Notes: generated by a model not told the origin, from the letters alone. A stretch of 64,000 nucleotides of DNA from Spirochaetia bacterium (GCA_017446885.1 JAFSOR010000028.1:62001-126000); one strand, 5' to 3'. Positions 34,656 through 43,021 are shown, counted from the stretch's first letter. A program made the numbers and translations.

Positions 34656-35516
34656 ATGGCTTTAATTAACTGTTCGGAATGTGGAAAACAAATATCTGAT
34701 AAGGCTTACACCTGCCCTCATTGTGGAGCACCACTAGACCAATCTAGTAAGACTGCAAAACCTAAAAAGAGAAAAAAGAAATGGTTAATTATTCTAATAG
34801 TTCTCGTCATATTTGCATTAATCGGTAAAATGTCAGAAAGCGGTTCTACTGGAAATAATGAAGCTACTTCAGAGCAGAAAACAGAAAAAACAACTGAGCA
34901 AAAAAATATAACAAAAAAAACAGAAACAACGAAAGTAGAAACCCCAATCTGGCAGAAGTTTGATTTAACTGAAGAACAATGGACATCCTTTAAATCTATA
35001 TTTGACAAAGTTGGTTTTACTGAGATAACAAAGGTTGAAAAAGAAGATACTTTGAATAATGGTGTTGTGTCTTATTATGTGGAAATGAAAGGTATAGAAC
35101 CTAATAAAGTTATTTCGCCAGGAAGGACAACTGGAAATATTATTTATGTATATATTACTCCCGAAAAGAAATTAAATGAAATATCAGTTAATTTCTATCC
35201 TGTATATGAAAAAGGAAAAGTTTTACAAAACATAAGAGCTTACACAGAAATATCAGTTTCTGAACAAGTTGATTATATGTATATGGCAAAGGATGCGGTT
35301 AAACAATTATTAAAGGCTCCTTCTACCGCAAAGTTCTGTAAGGATTATGAATATAAATTTAGTAAAGAAAAGGGAATAGTTGCAACTTATGGCTTTGTTG
35401 ATTCCCAAAATTCTTTTGGAGCAAAGATAAGAAGTAATTTTGTTTTGAAATATGATTGCGTAGCAAAAAAGGCAATATCTATTGAAATTGATGGACAAGT
35501 TTTTACATTCAAGTAA
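34656..35516 (+). CDS. membrane protein with N-terminal zinc ribbon, unknown function
   Basis: A 286-residue protein. A zinc-ribbon starts at residue 6 with CSECGKQ...YTCPHCGAP (two CxxC pairs). A basic stretch (KPKKRKKK) is followed by one transmembrane helix (about 43-58). Then comes a low-complexity Thr/Glu/Lys linker (65-95) and a C-terminal domain of about 190 residues predicted outside the cytoplasm. The C-terminal part is beta-rich and I cannot assign it. The layout (ribbon inside, anchor, sensor-like outer domain) is common in proteins of unknown function. The start at 34656 follows GGAGAG. A bidirectional terminator follows. Confidence 0.7.
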   Translation: MALINCSECGKQISDKAYTCPHCGAPLDQSSKTAKPKKRKKKWLIILIVLVIFALIGKMSESGSTGNNEATSEQKTEKTTEQKNITKKTETTKVETPIWQKFDLTEEQWTSFKSIFDKVGFTEITKVEKEDTLNNGVVSYYVEMKGIEPNKVISPGRTTGNIIYVYITPEKKLNEISVNFYPVYEKGKVLQNIRAYTEISVSEQVDYMYMAKDAVKQLLKAPSTAKFCKDYEYKFSKEKGIVATYGFVDSQNSFGAKIRSNFVLKYDCVAKKAISIEIDGQVFTFK

Positions 35517-35537
35517 TTAATGTATTAAAGCAGACAT

Positions 35538-35564
35538 AAAAGCCCCATAAAAAGTGGGGCTTTT
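35538..35564. terminator. bidirectional terminator between convergent genes
   Basis: AAAAGCCCCA and TGGGGCTTTT form a 10-bp stem with A/T tracts on both sides, suited to ending both the zinc-ribbon gene (plus) and the DUF362 gene (minus). Confidence 0.8.
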
Positions 35565-35591
35565 ACTGCTTACTTTATCATTCAATATTTT

Positions 35592-36701
35592 TTAGAACAC
35601 TTTTTTCTTTAAGGTTATTGCATTATGATTGCATATCTCGTGGCAGCAGTAGCAGCGTATGCATTTTTTGTAATCGGCCTGCACTTTGTTTCCTGCTATG
35701 GAGAGGGCTTTTGCTGGGCAGATGCGGACACATTCGCCGCACAGCTTGCACTTTTTAGGGTTGAAGATAGGACGTTTTACTGTCAGGTTTTTGACCAGGC
35801 GGAAAGCCCATTCAGGCATATAGTCTCGGAACATGGAGGCATCGTGCAGATGCCAGATCAGGCGGTAGTCGTTTATAAGAAGCTCTTCTGCTTTCTCCAA
35901 AGGATAGATGACTTCCTCGCCAGGCTTTAGCCAGTGTCCGCACTCAAGGGCTTGGGAGAGGATTGGAAGTGTCTCGGCCTTATAGCCCATAATGCGGGCT
36001 GCGGCAAGGTCAAGCGCCAGCACGTTGTCTGAAGCCAAAAGCAGCCCCACATTGCGCGGACTGCCGCTTCCCGGGCCCGGCCCTTCCATGCCCACTATAG
36101 CATCCATTATTGCATAGCTTGGCTTTGCTGCAAGGTTTAAGTCCACAATCATCTGTGCAAAGTTATCCCGGTCCGGGAAGCGCAGGTGCAGGGCCGACTT
36201 GGAAAGCCCCGGCACCAGGCCGAACAGGTTCTTTATGGCACCAGTGTAGTACATAAGGGAATGGGTCTTCATCTTGGCCATGGAGATTACAATATCCACA
36301 TCGTTCAGGATTGAGGCCAGCTGGAAGCTTTTGACCAGTTTGCCCTCTGGGGACGGGATTGCTGCTGTATGGGTAAAGTCCTGCCATATGGCGCCGCATT
36401 CGTCTGCGACCTGTTTTAAACCTGCCTTGCTGGCTGCAGCCTCCTGGTTCTGGAAGGCAGGGCTGTCGCCCACAAATATTGTGTTGCCGTTCTTTTGCAG
36501 ATACCTGATTACAGCCTTTAGCACGGCAGGGTGGGTGGTGACAGCCTTGGACGGCTGTGCGGCGTAAAGGATATTGGGTTTGAGCAGTATCTTCTTATCT
36601 TTGACCTGGTCCAGATGGATGCTGTCTAAAAGCTTGTTCATTATTTGAACAACTTTCTCTTCTTCGTAGTCTGGACACTTGAGAATTGCAACGCTAGCCA
36701 T
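35592..36701 (-). CDS. DUF362 domain protein with C-terminal ferredoxin domain
   Basis: A 369-residue protein from the ATG at 36701. Residues 1-280 are the DUF362 domain (KILLKPNIL, THPAVLKAVI, FVGDSPA, MAKMKTHSL). Residues 310-365 carry two [4Fe-4S] motifs, CKLCGECVRICP and CIRCYCCHEICN. The domain pair is widespread in anaerobes; the function is unknown but probably involves electron transfer. The second motif's CxxCxxC spacing (CIRCYCC) still gives four usable cysteines. The start overlaps the stop of the upstream methylase gene by 8 bases (ATGGCTAG), so translation is coupled. An in-frame ATG at 36740 lies within that gene and is less likely. Confidence 0.85.
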   Translation of the reverse strand: MASVAILKCPDYEEEKVVQIMNKLLDSIHLDQVKDKKILLKPNILYAAQPSKAVTTHPAVLKAVIRYLQKNGNTIFVGDSPAFQNQEAAASKAGLKQVADECGAIWQDFTHTAAIPSPEGKLVKSFQLASILNDVDIVISMAKMKTHSLMYYTGAIKNLFGLVPGLSKSALHLRFPDRDNFAQMIVDLNLAAKPSYAIMDAIVGMEGPGPGSGSPRNVGLLLASDNVLALDLAAARIMGYKAETLPILSQALECGHWLKPGEEVIYPLEKAEELLINDYRLIWHLHDASMFRDYMPEWAFRLVKNLTVKRPIFNPKKCKLCGECVRICPAKALSIAGNKVQADYKKCIRCYCCHEICNHNAITLKKKVF

Positions 36702-37461
36702 GCCGTTTCTCCAGACAGCAGTAATAGATAGGCCCTGCACCTGTGGTATCGGGCAGAATCTGGATACCGTACTTGGTCTTCTCGCCGATTTCAGGCTCCA
36801 TGTCTACAATGTCAAACATATCTTTGCGCTTTTTAAAAAGCTTTTCCACCACGCCGTCGTTTTCCAGTGGCGATATCGAACAGGTAGAATAGACAACCCT
36901 GCCCCCTGCCTTGGCTGCATCCAGGGCTGCTGCAAGCATTGCAAACTGCCTTATGGCAAGCTGCCTGGTCCTGGCAGGTGTCCACTGTGCCAGGTAGTAT
37001 GGCGACGACAGCACATGCCGCTCAGAAGAGCAGGGGGCATCCAGCAGCACCCTGTCGTACATATCTTTCTGATACAACCCCCAGGTGGCGGCGTCGAAGC
37101 CGGTTATATGCACTGTAGATGCAATAGAGGCAGGCAGGTGTTCCGCCACCACAGCCTTAAGCCGCCCCCTGCGGTCGGCCGACTTGTCGTTGGCAACCAG
37201 GGTGCCGGCCTCGCCTTTGGCCAGGGCCAGTATAAGAGTCTTGCCACCTGGGGCGGCGCACAGGTCAAGCACTGTATCGCCGCTCTGCACACCTAGCGCC
37301 TTGGCGGGGTAGATGGATGCCCTGTCAAGAAAATATGGCTTTAAAAGGCCTTCCGACAGTGTGCAGTAGTCGCTTTCGCCTGCAAAGGATGATTTAAGGG
37401 CATCCCATCTTTCCTGCCAGATATTGCGGTAGTATGTATCAAAATCCTCGGTATGTTTCAC
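36694..37461 (-). CDS. RsmB/NOP2-family RNA (cytosine-5) methyltransferase
   Basis: A 255-residue SAM-dependent methylase of the NOL1/NOP2/Sun family. The SAM-binding motif is LDLCAAPGGKT. The first catalytic cysteine lies in LLDAPCSSE and the second in VYSTCSISPLEN, so both active-site cysteines are present. It lacks the N-terminal NusB-like domain of RsmB and is closer in size to RsmF cores or NSUN-type enzymes. The target is probably rRNA. The start codon is a GTG at 37461, placed inside a four-copy 10-bp repeat of GTGAAAC units, with no ribosome binding site. The lon-type gene lies 33 bases upstream. Confidence 0.87.
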   Translation of the reverse strand: MKHTEDFDTYYRNIWQERWDALKSSFAGESDYCTLSEGLLKPYFLDRASIYPAKALGVQSGDTVLDLCAAPGGKTLILALAKGEAGTLVANDKSADRRGRLKAVVAEHLPASIASTVHITGFDAATWGLYQKDMYDRVLLDAPCSSERHVLSSPYYLAQWTPARTRQLAIRQFAMLAAALDAAKAGGRVVYSTCSISPLENDGVVEKLFKKRKDMFDIVDMEPEIGEKTKYGIQILPDTTGAGPIYYCCLEKRHG

Positions 37462-37491
37462 GGTGTTTCACAAAGTTTCACAGCGTTTCAC
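37455..37491. repeat. four GTTTCAC units at exact 10-bp period
   Basis: GTTTCAC at 37455, 37465, 37475 and 37485, separated by GGT, AAA and AGC. On the minus strand each unit reads GTGAAAC, and the last of them supplies the GTG start codon of the methylase gene. It fills the gap between that gene and lon. Confidence 0.8.
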
Positions 37492-37494
37492 GCC

Positions 37495-39834
37495 TTATTT
37501 ATTCCCCTTTACCTTGGAGCTGAGCTCCTTGAACCTCTTCTTTGCCAATGCATTGAAAGAATCGCTGTCCATGCCGGTGAACAGTTTGTTTCCCTCATCA
37601 ATTGTGGAGATAGGGTAGATATGGAACTTCTTTGCCGCAACTGCATCAATTATCTCCTGGCTAAGCAGGATACTGTCTATGTTGTCCTTGGGCACGACAA
37701 CTCCCTGCTTCCCGGTAAGGCCCCTCTCTTTGCACAGCTTGTAGAAGCCTGTGATTTTATTGCTTACACCACCTATAGCCTGGATGTCGCCATGCTGGTT
37801 CATGGAGCCGGTCACTGCCAGATCCTGGCGCAAAGGTACTCCGGTTACAGCAGAAAGAATTGCATAGAGCTCTGCCGCAGAGGCTGAGTCGCCATCCACT
37901 CCGAACATCTGCTCAAAACATATGCTGGCCCGGAACGACATATGGTAGTTGTCCTCGTAGCGGCCACGGAGGAAGCCTTCGGTTATAAGCACAGCCTTGT
38001 CAAGAATCTCGCCCGAAAGGTCGGCCTCGTGCTCGATGCTTATTATCCCTTCATCGCCTGCGGAGCATACAGCAGTAATAAGCGACGGCTGCCCGAATTC
38101 ATAGGCATCCCGGGTTATGGTCAGGCCGTTTATGGCACCAATCCGCTTGCCATCGGTCTTGATTTTCAAGATTCCCTTTCCCAGATCTTCAAAAATATGA
38201 TCCTCGTACATGCTCACAAGATAGCGTTTTTCATCTTCGGCTTTCTTAAGGGCCTGTACCGAAATCTCTTTAAGGCCCATCTCCTTTGCCCAGTAGTTGG
38301 CTTCGCAGATAAGGTCGGTGATTTTAGAGAAACGTACAGATAGCTTTTTCCGGTCTTCGGTAAGCCTTCTGGCATACATAAGCACATATCCTATTCCCTC
38401 GTCGGTTATAGGCTTATACTTCATCTTTCTGACAAGCTCGACCACAAAAGCGACAAACTGCCTTGTGTTCTCCTCGTTGTAATTCATATGGCTTTCGAAC
38501 ACGGCAAGGACATTGAAATATTTGCCGAAATCCACATCGGAACTGGACAGCTTGAGGAATGTGTCAAAATCGCCTATAAGAATTACCTTGAGATCAATCT
38601 TTACAGGCTGAGGTTTTATTGATGCACCTATACTGCTGTATGGGCCGGGAAGCGGCTGTATCTGAAGCTCTCCATTTTTGAGTGTCCGCTTAAGATAATC
38701 CCAGGATTCGTCCAGGGTAAGGTCGTCTGCACTTATTACTAAAAAGCCGCCCGATGCCTTGAGAAGGGAACCCCCTTTTACAAACAGATAGCTGCTCTTG
38801 GTCTCGCCGCCCTGGGGCTCGGGTCTGTATTCTATGGAGCCGAAAAGGTTGGTGTAGGACGGGTGTGTCTCGTATATCACAGGGCAGTTAAGGGTCTTGG
38901 AGTTGTCCACCAGGACATTGACATCGTAACGGGACAGGCCGCATTCAATTTTTATTCTTTCAGAATCATCGGGATTCTCGGTGAAAAAGATATCAAGGTG
39001 CTCAAGTATATCCTTCTTAAGGTCGTCCAGATAATCGTTTACCTCTTTATCCTTGAATTCCTGCCGTATTTTCTCAAGGCATGATTCAATGAACGGAGCG
39101 GCATGCTTTTTCTTAAGTTCGTCAATCTTCTCGTCCAGGGCTGCTGCATTTATCTGAATTTTTCTAAGCACGTCGTCGAACTTATCCATATGGCGGTAGT
39201 ATCTGGTGCGCCAGCTTTCGTATTCCTTCTTGGTTATCTTCTTCTGGTTCATCATATCCCGAAGCTCATCCAGCGATACCGGATTGCCTTCGAATACAGG
39301 GTAGAGCTCTGGTCCCTGCTCAGGATCGTCCTTGGGTCTTACAAGCTCAAAATGATCCTTGTTCAGCCTGGCCTCGAAATCGTCTCTAAGCTTGTTGTCC
39401 TCGGTCTCGTGGAAGTTGAAAATCTCGGTCTTCTCGCTTTTGAACACCTTGTTCTCGGTCTGGATGCGGAGCTTCTTCCTTGCAAGTGTTATGAAACTCT
39501 TTACCGCTTCCTTGAACTCTATTCCTTTTCCCTTTGGAAAGTAGATGATGTTAGGAGAGTCAGGATCTGAGAAATTGCACACACATGCCACATCTTTAAG
39601 AGGCCGTCTGTTCTTATATTTAGTAAGGACTTTCCGTACAGTGGAACGCTTTCCTGTTCCAGAAGCTCCTATGACAAAAATGTTGTATCCTTTTGCATTG
39701 ATTCCTATGCCGAACTGCAGTGCCTTGAGTGCACGCGGCTGACCTATCACCTTAGATTCTAATTTTGTTTTTCTGTATTCCTGAATTTTCTCAATTGGGA
39801 CAGAATAGTCCAGATCTTTTGCTTTTAATTCCAT
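37495..39834 (-). CDS. Lon-family ATP-dependent protease (COG1067/AAA_32 type)
   Basis: A 779-residue soluble protease with an N-terminal P-loop GASGTGKR (56-63). A long coiled-coil insertion follows, rich in Lys/Glu (about 125-300). The ATPase core continues with LLKASGGFLVISADDL, and the C-terminal Lon protease domain has the catalytic Ser650 (GDSAS) and Lys693 (SNKITG), 43 residues apart as in E. coli Lon. It lacks the Lon N-terminal substrate domain and is distinct from classical LonA. Lysine or arginine follow the P-loop Gly instead of Thr/Ser directly, a known looseness of this family. The promoter is TTGACA, 17 bp, TGTAAT, ending 6 bases before the ATG, predicting a leaderless mRNA. 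Confidence 0.88.
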   Translation of the reverse strand: MELKAKDLDYSVPIEKIQEYRKTKLESKVIGQPRALKALQFGIGINAKGYNIFVIGASGTGKRSTVRKVLTKYKNRRPLKDVACVCNFSDPDSPNIIYFPKGKGIEFKEAVKSFITLARKKLRIQTENKVFKSEKTEIFNFHETEDNKLRDDFEARLNKDHFELVRPKDDPEQGPELYPVFEGNPVSLDELRDMMNQKKITKKEYESWRTRYYRHMDKFDDVLRKIQINAAALDEKIDELKKKHAAPFIESCLEKIRQEFKDKEVNDYLDDLKKDILEHLDIFFTENPDDSERIKIECGLSRYDVNVLVDNSKTLNCPVIYETHPSYTNLFGSIEYRPEPQGGETKSSYLFVKGGSLLKASGGFLVISADDLTLDESWDYLKRTLKNGELQIQPLPGPYSSIGASIKPQPVKIDLKVILIGDFDTFLKLSSSDVDFGKYFNVLAVFESHMNYNEENTRQFVAFVVELVRKMKYKPITDEGIGYVLMYARRLTEDRKKLSVRFSKITDLICEANYWAKEMGLKEISVQALKKAEDEKRYLVSMYEDHIFEDLGKGILKIKTDGKRIGAINGLTITRDAYEFGQPSLITAVCSAGDEGIISIEHEADLSGEILDKAVLITEGFLRGRYEDNYHMSFRASICFEQMFGVDGDSASAAELYAILSAVTGVPLRQDLAVTGSMNQHGDIQAIGGVSNKITGFYKLCKERGLTGKQGVVVPKDNIDSILLSQEIIDAVAAKKFHIYPISTIDEGNKLFTGMDSDSFNALAKKRFKELSSKVKGNK

Positions 39835-39840
39835 AGGATA

Positions 39841-39891
39841 ATTACATAGGAATGAATGTTTGTTGTCAAGAATAAATTAATAATATATAAT
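39841..39891. promoter_or_regulatory. divergent promoters with overlapping -35 boxes (lon-like / nif3-like)
   Basis: Rightward: TTGTCA 39863-39868, 17 bp, TATAAT 39886-39891. Leftward: TTGACA (39869-39864 on minus), 17 bp, TGTAAT (39846-39841). The -35 boxes overlap by five bases. Each -10 box ends six bases before the start codon of its gene. Confidence 0.7.
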
Positions 39892-39897
39892 AAAAAT

Positions 39898-40656
39898 ATG
39901 ACAATTAATGAGCTTGATTCCTATTTCAGGAGCTTTCTTTCTATTGATGAACTGACTGGCACCGATGCCTCGCTAAATGGTGTGCAGGTGGAGAATAGCG
40001 CCGATATAAATTGCATTGCATTTGCAGTGGATGCCTGCATGGAGTCTTTCAGGAGGGCAAAGGAAGCTGGAGCCCAGATGGTGTTTGTCCATCATGGCCT
40101 TTTCTGGGGGCATGAGAAGAGCATTACCGGCACCCACTACCAGCGGCTTAAGTTCCTCCTTGAGAACAACATAGCTCTTTATGCAGCTCATCTGCCGCTT
40201 GATATACATCCTCTTATTGGAAACAATGTTGCTTTGGCACGGAAAGCAGGGCTTACCGATTTAAAGCCTTTTGGCGAGTACCATGGAATAAAGGTGGGGG
40301 TCAAGGGCAGGTTCCAGAACCCTGTGACAGCAGCTCAGGTGCTTGAGTGCCTGGGCTACGACAGAGCCGAGCTTTTAGCCTGCCTTGACTTTGGCAAGGA
40401 TAAGAATATTACCGGTGCTGTCATAACAGGGGGCGGCGAGAGCGACGTGGATGCTGCCATAGATGAGGATGTGGACCTGTATATAACAGGCGATGCATCG
40501 CACACTGTCTACCACACCTGCCTGGAGAACAGGATAAATATGATTTCTGCAGGGCATTACCGCACCGAGGTGTACGGGGTACAGAATGTGGCAGATAAAG
40601 TTTCCGAGGATCTGGGGCTTAAGACTGTTTTCATCGATATCCCCACAGGGCTGTGA
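39898..40656 (+). CDS. Nif3-like dinuclear metal-centre protein (GTP cyclohydrolase I type 2 family)
   Basis: A 252-residue member of the Nif3/YbgI family, which forms toroidal hexamers with a di-metal site. Metal-binding motifs visible are VHHGLFWG (His-His), AAHLPLDIHP and, near the C-terminus, AGHYRTEVYGV. The biochemical role is not settled. I chose the ATG at 39898 because family similarity starts at MTINELD. The consensus -10 box ends only six bases upstream and there is no ribosome binding site, indicating a leaderless start; the upstream start at 39856 would precede the promoter's -10. lspA follows directly. Confidence 0.87.
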   Translation: MTINELDSYFRSFLSIDELTGTDASLNGVQVENSADINCIAFAVDACMESFRRAKEAGAQMVFVHHGLFWGHEKSITGTHYQRLKFLLENNIALYAAHLPLDIHPLIGNNVALARKAGLTDLKPFGEYHGIKVGVKGRFQNPVTAAQVLECLGYDRAELLACLDFGKDKNITGAVITGGGESDVDAAIDEDVDLYITGDASHTVYHTCLENRINMISAGHYRTEVYGVQNVADKVSEDLGLKTVFIDIPTGL

Positions 40657-40658
40657 CA

Positions 40659-41162
40659 ATGGAAAATAGCGACAGACGGTTGCCGTTTATCCTGACACTG
40701 GCAGTAGTACTCTTGGACCAGCTGACTAAGTGGCTTATAACTGTGTTTATTCCTATACATGGAATTGGAGCCAGCTTTATGGGAGGTTTCTTCCGCATAA
40801 TCCATGCCCGCAACACTGCCATAGCTTTCAGCATTGGAACAGATATGCCGCAGGCGCTTAAAATAATTTTGTTCTCGGCAGTTCCTCTTATAGTCTTAGG
40901 CGTTATTGCGTTTTATCTGCTGAAGACCGATTCCCTTACCAAGCTTCAGCGCTGGGCAGCCTGCGGAATTCTGGGCGGCGGTGCAGGAAACCTGGTGGAC
41001 CGCATCTTCCGGCCGCTGGGTGTTGTCGATTTTCTGGATGTGAAATTCTACGGTCTTTTCGGCCTTGACCGCTGGCCAACCTTCAATGTGGCCGATGCCG
41101 CCATTGTGGTTTGCGGTTTTCTGCTGGTGATTTCTTTTTTCAATTCTAAAAAAATATCGTAA
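40659..41162 (+). CDS. lspA: lipoprotein signal peptidase II
   Basis: A 167-residue inner-membrane aspartyl protease that removes signal peptides from prolipoproteins, such as the repeat lipoprotein encoded at 6982. There are four membrane spans. The catalytic aspartates are Asp124 in GVVDFLDV and Asp146 in FNVADAAIV, with the conserved NLVDRI (111-116) and RNTAIAFS. The start could also be a GTG at 40653, overlapping the previous stop. The ATG at 40659 has a better-spaced GGG element. It is probably co-transcribed with the nif3-like gene. Confidence 0.95.
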   Translation: MENSDRRLPFILTLAVVLLDQLTKWLITVFIPIHGIGASFMGGFFRIIHARNTAIAFSIGTDMPQALKIILFSAVPLIVLGVIAFYLLKTDSLTKLQRWAACGILGGGAGNLVDRIFRPLGVVDFLDVKFYGLFGLDRWPTFNVADAAIVVCGFLLVISFFNSKKIS

Positions 41163-41243
41163 AAATTTGTAAAAAGTTGATTTTTCTGTTGACACAATAG
41201 CCCTTTTTGTGCAAATGTTCTGCAAATACTAACGGAGGGAATT

Positions 41244-41591
41244 ATGACAGAAAAATTCGAAGCTGAGATGAGGAAATCACTTTTGACCTTAAAGCAGGAA
41301 CTTATGGACAATATTAATTCGCAGAACAATTCCTTCCATTCCCTCGTCTCCAGCGCAGATCCCAAGGATGATGTGGATATTGCTTCCGATGTCATTGACC
41401 GCGAGATGCTTGAGAGCATGAGCAGCCAGGACCTGAATAAGCTTAGGAGCATAGATGCGGCTTTATCCCGGCTGAACGCAAAACGGTTTGGAATCTGCAT
41501 GAAATGCGGAAAGAAAATTTCTGAGGCACGGCTCAGGGCCTTGCCTTATGCTGTGCTCTGCATAGAGTGCCAGAACAACGACGAAAGATAA
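41244..41591 (+). CDS. DksA/TraR-family C4 zinc-finger protein
   Basis: A 115-residue protein with an N-terminal coiled coil and a C-terminal zinc finger of four cysteines (CMKCGKKI and CIECQNND). The acidic tip region reads DPKDDVDIASDV, like the DksA finger tip that enters the RNA polymerase secondary channel. It may modulate transcription together with ppGpp. The gene has a good ribosome binding site (ACGGAGGG) and an upstream TTGACA at 41189-41194 without a clear -10 box. A direct repeat TGCAAAT is present between them. It ends just before a 12-bp palindrome. Confidence 0.85.
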   Translation: MTEKFEAEMRKSLLTLKQELMDNINSQNNSFHSLVSSADPKDDVDIASDVIDREMLESMSSQDLNKLRSIDAALSRLNAKRFGICMKCGKKISEARLRALPYAVLCIECQNNDER

Positions 41592-41594
41592 CTG

Positions 41595-41623
41595 TGTCAC
41601 CCTGAACTTGTTTCAGGGTGACA
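41595..41623. terminator. perfect 12-bp inverted repeat between convergent genes
   Basis: TGTCACCCTGAA and TTCAGGGTGACA form a perfect stem around CTTGT. There is no T-tract on either side, so termination would be inefficient. The core CCTGAACTTGTTTCAGG resembles intergenic palindromes that recur in many bacterial genomes, so it may be a REP-like repeat. Confidence 0.55.
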
Positions 41624-41625
41624 GC

Positions 41626-42756
41626 TTAAGCTTTCGGGGTTTCTGTATTCTTTTTTGCAAAGTTGACAGCCAGGGTCCTGCCCCGGTAAACCTTTGAGGT
41701 AAGGCTGTCCAAAACCTTCTGCACATTAGGTTCTGCCACATCAACAAACGAATAGTTGTCATGCACTCTTATCTGTCCGATTTCGGAGCTGTCAATCTCG
41801 GCGCTTGCAGTTATAAAGCGGATTAGAGCCTGTGGGTTCAAACCCCGTGTGCGTCCTATGTTGAAGAACAGAGTCTTGTAATCTTTATCTGCCCTGTTCT
41901 GGCTTGGAGCGTGTGCAGGTTTTGTATTTGTGACAAAAAGCTTGAAAAGGTATGCGCTGAAATATCCCCGCATGGTGAAAGGAACATTTCTCTTGACCAG
42001 CTTCTTGAACTGGTTCATCTCTTCGGCAGCCTCTTCTTCTTTGATATTTTTGACCATCTTCTTTATAATTTCTGCGTATTTACTTTCCTGGTCTGCACTG
42101 AATTCCATTTTTTCCTCCTGTCGTTCTGCTGTGCTGCTCTTGATTCCCCTGTCGCTGTAAATAATCTGGGGATCAATGTCTACCAGAAGGTGGTGAAAAA
42201 TAGGTATCATTTCTCTGTCTTTAGTGAAGACCCAGTAACGGGTCAGCACGGAAAACGCTGAATGGATGTACTCGATATCGTTCGAGAAGCCGTTGTACTG
42301 TTCATCTCCGCAGTCAATGATACAGGTCAAAATAGAGCTCAGGTCAAAACTGCCCAGCCTTATATGATCTATAATCTTGCCTGGTGTAGAGATCAGGATG
42401 TCCGGTTTTTTCTCAAGGACAGCAAGCTCTCCTTTTGTATTATTCTCCTCAAGGAAGGCTACCACCGAAACTTTTTCGGCTCCTTCCCGGCAGAACAGAT
42501 TATACTGTTCTGATACTTTCTTTACGTCTTCCACAGATGGAACAATAACTATAATTTTTAGTCCGGGGTCGGTATCATCCAGGTTGATGATGGAGGGGAT
42601 GATGTAACTTACAGTCTTTCCTGCATTAATTCCAGTTTCTGCAATTATACTTTCGCCATCCAAGGCCAAAGGTATAATCGACTTCTGGAGAAACGTAAGA
42701 TCGCTAAAGCCCCCATTGTGTAGTACCTGGAGAATCCTCTGCTCCCTGTTAACCAT
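41626..42756 (-). CDS. degenerate DEAD-box protein with DbpA-type RNA-binding domain
   Basis: A 376-residue protein with the first RecA-like half of a DEAD-box RNA helicase: Q-motif-like FSDLTFLQKSIIP, an altered P-loop TGINAGKT (41-48), the Ib-type motif STPGKI, and motif II as DCGD (148-151) instead of DEAD. The SAT motif reads FTK. The second RecA domain is missing; about 90 residues of charged linker lead to a C-terminal DbpA/CsdA RNA-binding domain (about 293-372, starting TLFFNIGRTRGLNP). It probably binds rRNA but is unlikely to be an active helicase. The ribosome binding site is AAGGACA before the ATG at 42756. Confidence 0.82.
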   Translation of the reverse strand: MVNREQRILQVLHNGGFSDLTFLQKSIIPLALDGESIIAETGINAGKTVSYIIPSIINLDDTDPGLKIIVIVPSVEDVKKVSEQYNLFCREGAEKVSVVAFLEENNTKGELAVLEKKPDILISTPGKIIDHIRLGSFDLSSILTCIIDCGDEQYNGFSNDIEYIHSAFSVLTRYWVFTKDREMIPIFHHLLVDIDPQIIYSDRGIKSSTAERQEEKMEFSADQESKYAEIIKKMVKNIKEEEAAEEMNQFKKLVKRNVPFTMRGYFSAYLFKLFVTNTKPAHAPSQNRADKDYKTLFFNIGRTRGLNPQALIRFITASAEIDSSEIGQIRVHDNYSFVDVAEPNVQKVLDSLTSKVYRGRTLAVNFAKKNTETPKA

Positions 42757-42863
42757 TGTGTCCTTCTGTAATATTTCTATTTATAAGATAAAATGAGAAA
42801 AGGGAAATGTCAATATTCTAATGGGGCTTGTCATATAGGAAATAAAGTGTTATTCTGTTTTTG

Positions 42864-43021
42864 TCTTCGGGGCAGGGAGAATTTCCCTACCGGCTGTGAG
42901 CGTTTTATGCGTAAGCCAGCGAGCCTTTCTTGGGGCATGATACGGTGCGATTCCGTAGCCGACAGTATAGTCTGGAAGAGAGAAGATTTTCCGCTATTTA
43001 CCCCGGGACAGGGGTTTTTTT
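42864..43021 (+). promoter_or_regulatory. FMN riboswitch (RFN element) with expression platform
   Basis: The conserved RFN features are present in order: TCTTCGGGGCAGGG (42864-42877), TTCCCTACCGGC, the GTAAGCCAGCGAGCC block, the P5/P6 region around GGTGCGATTCCGTAGCCGACAG, written here by parts, and the closing GGAAGAGAG. Bases 43000-43021 form the platform: ACCCC/GGGGT hairpin plus T7, directly before the ribD ATG. FMN binding would shut off the rib operon. Confidence 0.93.

Noticed and set aside
41189-41216. Promoter for the DksA-like gene from TTGACA at 41189
   Set aside because: The -35 box is perfect, but no -10 box better than GCAAAT is found at the right distance, so it is mentioned only in the gene entry.
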